A DNA stretch of 64,000 nucleotides from Annona cherimola (taxonomy: Eukaryota; Streptophyta; Magnoliopsida; Magnoliales; Annonaceae): positions 3,913,501 to 3,977,500 of the forward strand of contig CM059974.1 in the NCBI GenBank assembly GCA_030490835.1, given 5' to 3'. Positions 13,314 through 26,200 of the stretch are shown one piece after another. Made by a program: the position numbers and the translations under genes. The stretch's first letter is position 1; each line of letters starts with the position of its first letter. The notes under the pieces are model-generated. The model worked only from the letters and a program-made list of their open reading frames with translations, did no database searches and was not told the origin of the DNA.

Positions 13314-14100
13314 ATTACCAAATCAAAAGGAGGAGAAAAAAAAAAGAAAACTACAGGGGAAACACACGGGCACACACAAACAAGGGTCAGTTTGTGGTGA
13401 AACAAGGGTCAATCCTTAGTGCCTCCGTCCACCCCACTTCACCAAGAAACAACTAGAAGCAATCATCACAATCAGTCAAAATCCATAATAAAATGCAAAA
13501 TCAACCTGCTCAACCGTCAAGTTTCCAACAGAAACCAAAACAACGGGGGAAGCAGATGCCAACCTGCAATTTCATCCAAGCGAAAAAATCCCTGGCTTGT
13601 CGCCATCCCTTCTGCTCTTTCAGCACGATGCACATCTCCTTGAAAGTCAGCTTGGTGACAAAAGAGCTCATCTCTTCCCTCATATCATAAGACCCTTCCA
13701 CCCGCGTCGCCAGGCTCCTCACCCGTCGTATCGCCGCCACGACGTGCCGCCCGTACAATTGCCCGTTGCGGTCGTCCTTCAAGAACTGCTCCATCTGCTC
13801 CGGCGTCCGCCGAATCCATTTGGGGGTCTGCACGTGGGAGCCTTGGTTCCTCCGCAGGACGCTCAGGTACATGGCCTTCCCCTTGATGATGCGGCGGGCA
13901 TCGTCGTCGGAGAGTGGCTTTTTGTTCAGTTTGTAAGGCCTGGTGATGGGTTTGTTGCCGTCGCTGAGAGTCCAAGGGTCCGACCTGAGACAGCAACGTA
14001 TGATTGGGGTTTTGGGGGATTTTGAGGAGCATGGGGAGAAGGGTTTTTGGTGGTAACGGAGCGGGAGAGCAGGCAGAAATGGAGTTTTTAGAGTCTCCAT
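7553..14100 (-). CDS. EMB976: Pentatricopeptide repeat protein, At5g27270/EMB976-like
   Basis: Complete P-class PPR gene. Exons in transcription order: 14100-13564, 12919-11515, 10915-10604, 9937-9833, 9723-9636, 9462-9344, 9127-9063 and 8113-7553. They sum to 3192 nt, 1063 aa, with no frame break. The N-terminus (METLKTPFLP) is Ser/Pro/Lys-rich like a plastid transit peptide. It is followed by the family's conserved KPLSDDDARRIIKGKA and TPKWIRRTPEQMEQFL blocks, then by many 35-residue PPR motifs such as VYTIVLRIYGQVGKIRLAE. This matches Arabidopsis At5g27270 along its length; that gene is needed for embryo development. PPR proteins bind organellar RNA, but the target here is unknown. An upstream in-frame Met near 14286 is less likely, because the family begins at the internal one. 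Intron 2 has a GC donor, and the intron after exon 1 holds a TA microsatellite. Confidence 0.96.
10916..11514 (-). other. GC-AG intron of the EMB976-like gene
   Basis: On the minus strand exon 2 ends ...AGAGAAG and the intron starts GCAAGG, so the donor dinucleotide is GC, not GT. The acceptor is TGACAG followed by GAGATATTTC. Joining there reads REGDISEAKTLY, which fits the family (REGDVSKAE in Arabidopsis, from memory). AG|GCAAG is the known strong context for GC donors. No GT donor nearby preserves the frame. The intron also contains a small hAT-like MITE. Confidence 0.85.
11288..11450. mobile_element. Small hAT-like MITE in intron 2 of the EMB976-like gene
   Basis: 163-bp element. The left end CAGTGTAATTAAAACCAGA pairs imperfectly with the right end TCTAGTTTTAATAATATTG. 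It is flanked by 8-bp direct repeats matching at 7 of 8 positions (ATTTCAAT at 11280-11287, GTTTCAAT at 11451-11458). The interior is a GGTTGAACC/GGTTCAACC palindrome like the subterminal DNA of the 4154 element, so the two are probably related. Confidence 0.72.
13257..13308. repeat. (TA)n microsatellite
   Basis: About 50 bp of pure TA dinucleotides in the first intron of the EMB976-like gene. Confidence 0.95.
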
Positions 14101-14389
14101 GGAATTCAAAAATGGGAACTTTCTGGCTCGGGCATTGCAGAAAGAAGAAGATAAAATCCTGAAGATATTTTTCTTCTTCTTCTTTTCTCCGAATAAGAAG
14201 ATAAAAAAACCGAGATTTGTTTCCTGAAATCTTCCGGTTCGAGGAGAGAATCGCACAGGCTCAACGGTTGGCAACGAACACATCATCGAGAGGATCCCAG
14301 CCGTTGGATTTTCACTGCAGTGCTGGGGACCGCAAAACGGTTTTCTTTACTGGTTAAATCCTCTAACTTTGCAATATCATAGATTATGG

Positions 14390-14680
14390 CCAATGATCTT
14401 TTCAGACTGGTCTAAAATCCGTTCCAAAATCATATTTTTTTGAAATTTTTTAGTAAATATGTTAATCTAGTTATATTTAATCTATAAATTAAGTTTATAT
14501 ATATGTATTTATTTTGAATTTTTTAAAAATAGAAGTATTTAAGTCATCTTAAATAATTTAAAATGACTTAAATATTTATATTTTAAAAAATTCAAAATAA
14601 ATATTGATATATTTTCAAAAATGGTAAAACTTAATTTATAAATTAAATATAACTAAAAATGGTCCAAAAAAATCGCTCAT
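14390..14680. mobile_element. AT-rich inverted-repeat MITE
   Basis: Two arms pair over the element: AAATTAAGTTTATATATA near 14486 with AAAACTTAATTTATAAATT near 14627, and GACTGGTCTAAAAT near 14406 with a weaker AAATGGTCCAAAAA near 14656. The same sequence type (ATTTTGGAC, GTTATATTTAAT, AAAACTTA) recurs at 46720-47770, so this is one member of a second local MITE family. Ends and target duplication could not be fixed. Confidence 0.55.
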
Positions 14681-17600
14681 TTTGATTAGAACAGCGACCT
14701 TTAATTTTATAGCTTAAACTTTGTTAGTTTGCAAGGGCGTTTCTTGCAAATTTGCACTCACACCGCAACTAATATAGATATAATACTAACTGTTTCCTGT
14801 TATAAACATGCCCATGTGGTTCAATAGCAAAAATTTATAGAAGTTAAAAGCGTACCCGTGTGGTTTAATACCAAATTGTAATTATTCCCATGTCTTGAAG
14901 CCAAGGGTCCACTTTTAAAGAGGTAAAAAGAAATGGTGAAGTGGAGATTGAAAAAAAATTTTAAAATGAGAAAACGATGTGATATAAAAATAGATAATGA
15001 TTAGAAATAAAAATAAAGATAAAATATTTACAAGAAATATATGAAAATAATTAAAATATGTAAGTAATAATAGACAAAGCGTGATAATTAAATTATCAAA
15101 TTATCAAATTATATCAAAACATGTACAAACAAGAGTAAGACTTTTTTAAAATTTTAATAAGGGAACTCTTTTTTTTATGTAACAGTAAAGGAACTCTTAA
15201 GCTTTAAAGAAACGAAAATTCTACCATAATTTTTAAATTGAAATATATGAGATTTAATATGCACAAATTTTAAAGAGCTCTAATTTTTATATAACCTTGC
15301 TTGTCCATCTTGGCGATTCGTCAAAATACAATCTTATAATTTATTAAGAGAGTTTTACTTAAGAAAAATTGAAAATTTTTATTATCTTTAAAAGTTGTTT
15401 CAATAGGCTTTCATCAAAAAGTATTAAACGGGCTTGCCTTTCAAAAAAAGTATTCAACAGGCTTGAAGAGGACAGAAAAATAAGAAAAGTAGTATTAAAA
15501 ATGTAAAAGTTATTTAATCAAAAAATGTAAAACGTGTATTTTAAAATGAGAAATTTTATTAAAAATTAAAGATGTTATCTTAGGAACGGGAAATCTTATC
15601 CCATTTAAGCCTTTGGACACTTTGGAACAGGCAAAAGTTAATATTAAGTACTAGTATTTTTTTTGACAGTATTAAGTACTAGTATTAAATTTAATTGTTT
15701 AGTTTGAAGCTTATAATTAAATATTTATAGGCAAAAGTTAATATTAAGTACTAGTATTTTTTTGACAGTATTAAGTACTAATATTAAATTTTAATTGTCT
15801 AGTTTGAAGCTTATAATTAAACATTTATGTTACTAAATGATATAAGCCAAGAACTTCAATTGAAATTCAAATGCAACAGTTTCATTACTCTTAACTATTT
15901 ATATCATTTGTAATGGAAGGTCATTTTTATTTATTGGACTCAACATATTACAATAAACCATGATTTTACCTCTCCCCAACCTCATACAAATTATTTTCAG
16001 CCATTCAATTGGATCATGGACAATAAATATACACACATCATGTGGCTGCTTCATAATTAATGGACCCCATATGCCCCTGACTGTTTTTGGTAGCCAATAA
16101 TGCAAGGTATGATGCATCATGTTCATGTCAACCACCCACCCACCAAGGTGTCATCATAATAGCCAGTTCTCTCCTTGTCTGATTCTCTTTCAAAAATTCC
16201 AGGCTGTTCCATGCCAAAGCCGATCATGAAATAGATCGGGCGGGTCTTGAAATTTTATGAAACATGTTCTACATATGAAGTGAATTTTCCTTAAACCTCT
16301 CCTGTAAAGTACACCTTTATGATGAAATAAAAAAACTTATTTTATTTAATATTATTTTTTATCATGTTATCAAAAATTATTTTAATATTAAATTTGAATG
16401 TGTTATACTTGCTTTAAAAGATATAATCATGTATACATGTGTATAAAATATATATTCGCGCATATAAATGTATTTATAAACTCATTGATTTATATGGAAA
16501 GAATATTTAAGATATATTGTATAAAATGAAATGAATTAACAGCTATGGAATCAAAATATTGAATTAACCAAATTTATTATATTTAAATGTTGACTTGGAT
16601 AAAACTTAATTATTTCTTAGTTAAATAAATAATTCTACATGCAATCGGTGATGGGTGTTGTGGATTTCATATACAAATCTCATTGAAATACCTTTTTGAT
16701 ATAGTTAAAATATTTGTGACAAAATGACGCATGCCTTAAATCTAAATAAAACTATAAAAAATGCAAAAAATCGTTGATCACAACAACTTGCAGCAAGGGG
16801 TTTCAAAAGAGCAAAGCCTAATAATAAATTATTTGTCGTATCCTGAAATATGTGTTATTTGGGAAACACCAACAAAGTAATTAGAAATCCAAATTCTTAA
16901 ATAGAATTTTTTTTTTTCAAAAAAAAAAAAAATCTAGATTCATTGAAATCGACTGCACACGCCTTCATGTTGGCCAACTGGTTACTGCCTCCCCCTGCAA
17001 TATAATATTGCGTGGGATGCTTTCAACATGACAATTTCAAATCCTTCAAACGCTCCTTTTCTTGCTTCACTCCAGCCAAACATTCCTTTATCCTCGTGTC
17101 TCTTGTGATTCTATATAATATCGGACCCGTTGAATGCATTAATTGATGACTCTTGATGTATACACCCTACAGCATCGTGACCACAAAACAACATAAAGAG
17201 ATCCAAATATTGCATGTGCAAATGACATTAAAACCAAGCCATCCAAAGTGCAATAGAAACATGAAATAATAGCGTCTAGATCTATGTACAGGATTGCAAT
17301 ATTTACTCTGAGTTCAACTTAAAATGGGTCACTAATTAAAAATTTTAAAGTTTTTATATGTCGATTTGATTTAATGTGATAATTTTTGCTTTTAATATTT
17401 TGATGATTGATAGAAAATCCATTTGCTTCATTATATTTACATATTGCTTTAGTTAAGAGATTAACTAACATTGAGCTACATTTATTTAAAAAATATACAT
17501 TCATGTATAGATTATGAAAAGTGCTTACATCCATTCATATATATATATATATACATTTTAATAATATTTTAGATAGTTTATACGTTGAAAATACAACTTC

Positions 17601-18560
17601 AAATTTGATATTTAATATTAAACTATTTTATTATATTAATTTAATATATTTTTAGATAAGACTCATAGATAATAATATTAGAAAACTAAAATAGTTTCTA
17701 TGATAATATAAATAATATTAAAAATAATCAATAAAATTGATACACATAAATCATTAAGTCCCTAAAAATATATGAGTTTATATAGTAGAGGAGTTCATTG
17801 AAGCAATTCTCTATTTTTTTTATAAAAAAAAATTTCTACTTGCTGCTAGGGGTGAAAATAAGGTCTGGTTGACCCATGACCTATCCTGCTTTGCTCTGCC
17901 CCAATTTTACAAAGGATTAGGGCAATAATTTTAATCCGATAAGGTGAGGTGGGTCAAGATTTTAGACCCATGTTTCAATTTCAATGGTTAAGGTGGGTCG
18001 ATAATGTCTTAACCCGCATATAAATTATTTTTATTAATCATATAACTTATTTATATGAATGTAGTTTTATTAGATAAATATATTTAATTTTATGACTTAT
18101 TAATGTGAATATAATTTATGTTGATATATATTTAATTTTATAACTTGTTTATATAGGTAAATTTTTATTTCTTAATCACATATATGTTGTTGAAATTATC
18201 TCATTCACATGATTTATCAATGAAATAAGATATGTTATCTATATTATTTATATATTATAAGAACGAATATTATTATTTTTGTAATTTAATAGTTTTAATT
18301 TAATTCAAAATTTACATCAATGTCTTTTTTTAAAGATTGATACACATATTTATTGAGGTTATGTTGTAAACAAAATTATTTTAAAAAATTTGCTAATACT
18401 TTATTATGACAATTGTATTTTAATCACTGAATAATTTTTTTATGGAGAATATAGAACAACATGTTATCCAAACTCCCTTTTAAAACTCAAAAGTAAGGGA
18501 AGGAGGAAGGATATAGTTGTCCTAGAATATTGAAGTATTGTCTTTAAATTTATCATATAA
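14681..18560. other. AT-rich spacer without recognised genes
   Basis: Very AT-rich with stop codons in all frames. It holds degenerate MITE-like stretches (about 14930-15110), the 100-bp tandem duplication listed separately and a GGGTGAAAAT...GGTCTGGTTGACCC patch near 17857 that looks like a transposon end. Nothing else is supportable. Confidence 0.5.
15629..15828. repeat. 100-bp tandem duplication
   Basis: Two adjacent copies begin AGGCAAAAGTTAATATTAAG at 15629 and 15729 and differ by only a few bases. Within each copy TATTAAGTACTAGTATT-like sequence also occurs twice. High identity suggests a recent event. Confidence 0.92.
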
Positions 18561-18569
18561 ATAAATTTA

Positions 18570-18720
18570 TATTGCCACTGAGGTCGTGCCTCAATGGTGC
18601 AGGACATGACCTCGTAAGTTGGGCGGTCCTGGGTTCGAATCTCCGCAACAGCATTCCGAAAGTGGTGGCGTTGCAAGTCTCTTCTAGTGTTGTGGGAGCC
18701 GTACACTGGTGGAACATATT
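18570..18720 (+). mobile_element. tRNA-derived SINE-like sequence
   Basis: TGCCTCAATGG at 18587-18597 fits a pol III A box. GGTTCGAATCTC at 18632-18643 fits a B box, at roughly tRNA-like spacing. The intervening DNA does not fold as a good tRNA cloverleaf, so a SINE promoter is more likely than a working tRNA. The 3' end and target duplication were not found. Confidence 0.5.
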
Positions 18721-18809
18721 AGAAATAGTATTAGGAAAAGTTGATAATTATAAGCAACATAACGACCGCTTCAATATCGTTGTTCTGAGAACTACTGAAG
18801 AAAGATAAG

Positions 18810-20222
18810 AGTCAGATGAACTTATTCCAATTTCCAACCCAATATAAAAAGTAGGATGAAACTGGATTTCTGAAGACGAGGTCGGGATCCTGCCCCTGTC
18901 TTCACCCGTACTTGCCACGCTGTCGAATGAATATGACGACTATGGACCACGGAACTCCGCCGGTGAGTCGACAAACGGGCCCGATCATGTCAGCGGCGAC
19001 AGCAGGATGGGTTGGTGGCAATTAGTGCACGACAGCCCACATGCATCGGCTTGCATGCGGCAGACATAGGCATTGTCCAAAATTAAAAGCTTGAAATGGA
19101 AATTGTGACTCTTGGAAATAATAAACGGCTGTTATCCTAATAGATTTACTTTTATAATTTAATAGTTCTTATAAACATATTAATTTTTATTATCATTAGT
19201 TATACTTTCAGTCTGTATTAATTTTCTGTTACCCTATTATTTTATTTCTAATACTATATCCGTCTTCCTTCATAGGTTAATAATTAAGGATATAGTCTTG
19301 GATGTTTGGAATTGCTGCTGAATTCTCTGCATTACCCTTTTTTTCGGGGACTACTGTGGTGATTGATGAGATTTACATTAGATTAATATTTTGACGTATT
19401 TGTTTGCAATTCCAAAATTATTATTAAGATCAAACTTACATGTCTAACTGACAATATTGTAGACCATCATGTAAATATAAAGCCTTTTGACCATAATAAA
19501 TATTCATTTCTTGGAACAGTAGAAAAGTCTTATTATTCTCGTGATAAGCTACTGTTGCTAAGAAAAACGAACGATTCTTTTGCGGTATCTTGTTGAAATT
19601 TCACGCGAATAAAAAAAAAAAAAAAAAAAAAACTAATAACTATATACCATATCGGAGGTTAATACTCGAGTTTGGGTATGAACCTTGAAACTCTTATGCA
19701 TGCGCATACTTATACATTTGCATCCACCACCTAATAATAATATAGATGTTAACCATATTCTCCACCTATAGTTGGTACATGCGTATGAGGCAATTGTAAT
19801 TCCCTGTATTTTATTATCATTTACCGCCGAGCTTTTTCTTTTCGGATCGTTAGTTATTTAGTATGGTGTTTATTTATTTGTACTCAATATCTCTATTTTT
19901 ATATTATTTTTATTTCATCTTAATTATTATATGTTTTTATTTGATTATATTTTTATTTTTATTTGCATATAATCGTATTGCATGCCCTAGCTTCCAGCAG
20001 ACCATAGGTGTTTTGCATTTTATTTCCCCTAACTTTGCATATTTTTTTTTAATTTGTGTGTTTCATGTATTTACTTTTTAAATTCTGCAAATTTACCCTT
20101 ATTGTATTTTAAATCTAAAAGTTCTATACTATCAAAACACTTAATTAACGGCTCTTCTTTGTAAATAAAAAGTTTAAAATACTTTTATGACTTGGTTGAG
20201 TCAGCTTATGTTTATGAGTCAA

Positions 20223-20265
<43 letters not shown>

Positions 20266-20860
20266 TCATGATGATTTTATATGACCTATGAATATAAGTT
20301 GATTTGTAAATTAAGTCAACTTAAACTTGCAAACAACACGATTTTTATTATGGCTAAGTTGAGCCTATTCAATATTCATTACATGAGTCAACTCCTTTAA
20401 AAGTAATATTATTATTTTAAAATTTGTACTAGAGTTACTCAAAGATTTTCCAAGCATTTTGGTGGCTTGTATCAAATATTTTCCAAGCATTTTGTGGCTT
20501 GTATTAATGATAGAATTTATAATATAAAGAAGGTAAACTTACACGGTTCAAAAAGCAAATAGATAAAATGCACAAGTCAAAAAGCAAATAGGCACAGTTA
20601 AAGGAACCAATAGGCAAAAAATCCATCAAACGTGCGAACCCAAAATTTCAAGTGGTACGACGGACTACCGAACCGACAAACCATTTAATTTATTCTTTTT
20701 ATATCTCCACGGCTTTGGACCGTAAGCTTGCGGAAAAAAATAATAATAATAAAAAATAGAGTTAGGATGTCTGCATCGCTTAAGAATATTTTATTTGCAA
20801 GTCATAGATCGACCCAGATAATAATCGTGGCAGTGGATAGCTGACGTTTAAGACTATAAT
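18810..20860. other. Spacer with simple repeats
   Basis: No recognised gene. A GC-richer patch at 18860-19080 has no convincing ORF. There is a poly(A) run at 19611-19632. A 35-bp tandem pair around TTTTCCAAGCATTTT lies at about 20440-20510. Confidence 0.45.
20226..20263. repeat. (AT)n microsatellite
   Basis: About 38 bp of alternating AT in intergenic DNA. Confidence 0.9.
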
Positions 20861-21903
20861 CTTACATGCATGCCCCATGGATTTGGATGAACAGGAATGG
20901 TTGCCCACTGAAAAATAATTTTTTTTTATCTGTAATTAGAAATAGCATTGAAAACGGAAAAAATAAGTTATTATTAAAAAAAATAAGAAATTATATGAAA
21001 ACAAAAAAAGGGATTAAAAAAAAATCCATCTCATTCTTCTGTAATTCCATCCAGAAAATTAGACCACATGTCGATGTGATGGACAACGGCTGCACTAATT
21101 CTTATCATTTCTCTATAACGAGGTATGGTCCACCTAACACCGATATTTCATTTTTAAAAAATAATAAAGAAAAAATCGGGCTGCCCTTTCCATTGTTTAT
21201 CCTTCCTGGGAGAGCTGAAAAGTCAGTCCAGACCGTCTAATAAATTCTTCCGTTGAGAAAACCTTATCTGGGCGATGATCAAATTCCTTAGGTCTTATAG
21301 TCAAAAAAATGAAAAATGAAAAAAAAAAAAAAACACATTTTAATAATCTTCTTGCGTTGGAGGGTCAAGCTGACAACAAACGGACTTCAGTAGAGAGTGG
21401 CAAACAAACTGGTTTCTTCCCTTCATCGCTGACCGAAGACACCATCCAAACCGTTCATAGAAAATGAACGGAATAGATATATTTACATGCATCATACATA
21501 CTTGTTTAAAGTCCGTATGGGAAAATAAAATAAAAAAATATTTCTTTTATCTTCGCGGTGGTGATCGCATATTTACCGATTAGGTTGACCTGTGGGTTGC
21601 GTGGGGATCACACTTCTGTCCGCCAACTTCTTCCAGAAGATGACTAGTAATTGATCAAGCTACTTTGGTTTGGATTAATCCACACCGTTCAATTCTTAGG
21701 GCCCAATGTGGATGGAGTGCATCCAATCAGTATCAAAAAAATCAATTGATTAACATTAATTATGAAAGCAAAAAACGAATTAGCTGTCAATACCCACCCA
21801 CAAGACAACTGAATTGCATGCATATGCCACAAATGACCTAATCCAGAAAAGCACAGAGCTCTTATTCCTAGAGCCAAAACGTATTTTATAGGTTTTTCTT
21901 TTC

Positions 21904-22188
21904 GGGTGTGTTTGTTTATTAATAAAATTTTTTAGCTAAAATTTTTTAAACAAAATTTTTTCACTTTTGTAGCTAACTTTTTTTTTTTTTTTTTTACATT
22001 TTATGTACAACTATTCTATTTTTAATCATTTCTACGTAATTACATATACAATTAGTCTGTCTATTTTAAATTTATTTTCTTTACTCTTTATTATTACCTT
22101 AATCATATCATATCATTTTTTCTCATTTCAAACGCTTTTATACTAAAAATATTTCATTAAAAAATTTACCACTTCTTAAACACATTCT
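21904..22188. mobile_element. Tourist-like MITE, degenerate
   Basis: Begins GGGTGTGTTTG and ends AAACACATTC. The interior pattern (AAATTTTTTC, CATATCATATCA, TTTCATTAAAAAATTTACC) parallels the 2681-2954 element. The flanking triplets do not match, so the target duplication is lost or the ends have drifted. Confidence 0.6.
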
Positions 22189-22699
22189 CGATTTGCATAA
22201 ATCACAGAATAAAAGAAGTAAAAACGTATCCATTTTATAAAAAAAAAACTGCATAATTATAGTATAATACCATCTTATCTTAAAATGTCAACATAACTAA
22301 AAATATAATTCATATCACATCTGAAATAACATATTCATGCACGACCGTCCACTTTTTTTTAATAGGCAATCAGTGATCCATGACTAAGGTGTACCTTATA
22401 AGAAAGTAACAAAGCTATCGACTTTACCTATCTTTAAGCTCTATACTTTATTATTTTAGTATCTTATAGACACTCTCTGTCATCCTTCCTAATCCCCTAA
22501 AAAAACAGATGGTATCCGGAGAGTCACCACCACATAAGACTCATGCAATGAAAGTACTTTGGAAGAATGAATCGGAGACACACTGCCACGTGTAGGGCAG
22601 CTATCGCCTTGACCAATAACACATCTAAAATGAGTCACCTTTTCCCATCCAAATAAAAAACGAAAGCGTTTTAAGCTGCTTTTCGGATCTTAAAACTGG

Positions 22700-23230
22700 A
22701 CACTGCAGCAACCCAACAGGGCAGGGCCGCACAGGGAGGTAGAATATGTGAGAGAGACTTTGGGAAAGAATCCAATTATCCGACCGACCCCGGGATCGAT
22801 TCTTTTACCAGCTTCGACCGTGTCTGATTCTCTCTCTCTCTCTCTCATAACTTCTACTACAATTCATACGTGGCAGAGCATCCGAAAGCCACAGACAGGC
22901 ATAAGTTCTAATCTTGCTGTCTCTTCTGCTTGTGCTTCTTCTTCTCTCCCATCTCTCTGTTCTCTGCCTACTCCTTAGATTCGAAACCCATCTCAGAAAA
23001 AGGAAAAGATTTAAAACCCAAAAAGGAAAATCCTGGTTATGGTAACTGAGAAAGGTGTGGAACTAGACCGTCTCTTCTGCTGTTGCTTTTCTCGCATCTG
23101 CTCTTGTTTATCTGCTCCATAGATTCGAAACCCACGATTGCAAAAGGAAAAGATTCAACGCGCAGAAAAGAGAATTCTTGTTCTTGTCAGAAAGGATATT
23201 AGCGGAGTGCAAGAGAGAGGGAGGGAGAGA
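22700..23230 (+). promoter_or_regulatory. 5' leader of the 156-aa unknown-protein gene, with a duplicated block
   Basis: Pyrimidine-rich leader with a CT run (22829-22847). Two related blocks of about 130-140 bp begin GTCTCTTCTGCT at 22919 and 23070. Each contains AGATTCGAAACCCA (22977 and 23121) and AAAGGAAAAGATT. This looks like a tandem duplication inside the 5' UTR or proximal promoter. The transcription start was not located. The ORF at 22748-22978 lies upstream of the main start but shows no conserved features. Confidence 0.5.
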
Positions 23231-26200
23231 ATGGTGGGGATCTTTTCTAGATTTTCAGGGATCAGAAGTGGGCATAGAAGGACACAGAGTGCAATTGTAA
23301 GTAGATTAATTTCAGTAGATTATGTTGGTGGGCGAAGTTCTTCTCTTCATCTATCCTTCCTATGTGTTTCCAGATCCTATTTATTTTGCTGGCTTGACTT
23401 TTGTCGTTGATTTGGAATTTTGGGTATTTGTTTTTATCTCAATGTTTCATTGATTTTCGGCAATTTCAATTAGTTTTATGCTCTAATTTTTTGTTTCCAA
23501 ATCATTGGGCTGGCGGTTGATGATTTAGGAAAATGTTTCTGTTTTAATTGCATCTTCGAGTCTCTGACATTTGAACTTCTGCAACTTTAGGAGAAGATTT
23601 GATTTTTTTTTTTTTTTTTGTGTTGGATGTATGGCGCTCTCTCTCTCTCTCTCTCTGTTCTTGGAAGGTGTTTGCTTGATCCTAGATTTCTTCCTCTAGT
23701 GGCTTGTAAACTTAAAACTTGAACTCTATTGTTGATTTTCCTTGATATGGAGTATTTGAGTCTAGATTTTGCTTTTTCCTTTTGAAGTCATTCGATCTTT
23801 CTCACCTTTCGTTTGAGTTGAGACTTTGGTTGACTATTCAAGCAGCTTACATCAAGCGGCTGATTTATCTAAGAATTTTATTTATTTATTTATTTATTTA
23901 TTTGCATATTGATTTTTTTTCCTTTTGGTTATCGACGTAGAAAGAAAAAAAATGCTTCAATTGCCTGAATATGATCTGTCGATTTTTTTTTGTTGCTATT
24001 ATCATTATTATCTTCTTGATCAACCGCTCCAGTTATTCCTAATGACCGTCTTAACTTTTGATCTATCATGTTCCATCACCAATGGAAGGAAATTTGGTTG
24101 GCGGGATTCATTTTCGCCACCTTTCGGTTGGTCTTGGGTTCATGATTATTGGAAGTGACTGCAAAGCAACTGCTTCGGCTCCCGTTTCTTTCGTCTAAGA
24201 ATTTTGTTTTACGTGTTTCTTTGTCCTCTTAGTCTCTGATCTGGTCCTTAGCTGTCTGAAGAAATCGCTTCCATGTGATTTTCGGTTGGCGCTGTGAGGA
24301 ACTTCACTTCATTTGGTGGATTTGCTTTTCCTTGAACTGACAGCCAGTTGATGTGTGGCACAGGATGGAAGGCAAACAGTTTCAGCAAACGCGGAGACTG
24401 CAGCTTCTGCAGTTGCAGCAGCAGCAGCAGTTACCCATGGGATTGAAGTGGCAGTGGAGTTTAAACCAGTCGAACATCCAATTGAACCCATTGATAATAA
24501 TCAGCCAATTAGATGCCCATTACCCGAACCTTCAATTCTAAATGTAAGCATACTATAACGTCTGTGGCCAGCATTTTGCTGTATATCATGATTCTGCCTT
24601 CTTCTCTTTCACGCAATGAAGAACTGACATTTTATTGCCTGATTTTGATTGCTATTCGCATTTCATCTATATTCTGCTTGTGATCTAAGCACCTGCTTCG
24701 TACATACTTTCAAGCAGCCCTTCTTTGTCATTCTTACCTACAGTCTCATCCAGCGTGAACAGCTAATTAACTGGAAAGTCAAGATGGTTTATCTTCTATA
24801 GGGCCTCAATGTTAAACAAATATGTTATCACATGTTTCACATTTGCTTATGTCCATATGTGTTTGTAGACCTTACCTCAACCACACAAAAATTACACGCC
24901 CACCCACCATGTTATAGGTCCATCACATCCTTTCTCTTCACATAAATGCAGCTGACAGAAGTATGGTGATTGTGCCCTTTTCAAGTGACACCGACTTGAG
25001 CCGGAATTCATGCTATGGGTGGAAACTGTGGAAACCCAGCTCTATTTCATTGAACTGGAAAAAAAGTTGGTCACGTGTCCCAAAATAGCAAGTCGACAGT
25101 GGTTCTATGTTAGGAAAGAATGGAACTTACATTGTCATGAAATAGTTGTGGAACCTGCAGTGATTTAGACATGAGGAACATGCATCGACCTTTTCTTGTT
25201 GATGCCGAAACACTGAGCTTGCCCCATTTTGGACTGAATTCTATTAGGTAGAAGCATTTTTTTAATAAGCATTTATGTATGTGTTTATTTGAAATAATCT
25301 TCTTTCATTTTTTGTTTAACAGAATCAATTTCTAGATTTTACTGTGGAATTCAAAAAATGGGTCTGCTAATTGCTCAATGAAACAATGGATCTCATATTC
25401 TCATTTTGTTAATACTAGTTATGCATTACAGACTCATCTTTGAATAGGCGTTTCTATTAATTAGGACTTTCAATTAGGACTACATTTAGTTTAGGTGACA
25501 TATATGCAAGGTATTGAAGCAATCCTAACTGATGTTTTCAAGATTTGCTTTCCTGTCCTCTTTTCTGGTCTTAATACCAATTAACAACCTGGTCTTATAC
25601 TGGTTTGGGTACAACCAAACAGATCACTTGCTATCATAACCCGTATAGAAAATCATTTTGAAAATGGCTTCAGCTTCAAAATTTGTCTAAATAGAGCACT
25701 TGCTATCATAAACCATATCCTCAAAAGAAATCATTTTAAAAATGGCTCCAGCTTCAAATTTTGTCTAAGCTTTTCCACCATGTAACACGGATCTCTTACA
25801 CACTTTAATGGCTGTGGACCAAGTGCTCGGATAGGCATAACTCATCATGGATCTTCTTGCCAACTTCTTGAAGAATGATTTCAATGGTTTGGTGCGGGAT
25901 CTAGTCTATGTGAACGAATCATGTACCATTTCTGAAATGTGGGTTAAATAGTCATCAATGCGGTCAAAAAGTTCGTCTCCCTATGCACAATGAAGTGCAC
26001 TTTAGAGGCTGACACATCCCTTCTCTTTCCATGGTGAAAATTTGCAGTCCACAACAATTAGAAATAGCTGTCTTTAGCTATGATTTTATTCTGCCGAAGT
26101 TTCTTAATCCTTTTCTCATGCTCATTAAAACTCTCATTGCAGCTGGAAAGAACAGCTTGTGGCAAACAGATTAGCAGCTACCAGCACACAAATTACAAAT

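Noticed and set aside
13597..14025. 142-codon plus-strand ORF over EMB976-like exon 1
   Set aside because: Antisense shadow of the conserved first exon.
18587..18643. tRNA gene from A- and B-box-like motifs
   Set aside because: No paired acceptor or anticodon stem could be drawn; a SINE promoter fits better.
24353..24541. Gln/Leu-rich ORF MWHRMEGKQFQQTRR...
   Set aside because: Wrong frame of exon 2 of the 156-aa unknown-protein gene; the correct frame is one that joins both neighbouring exons.
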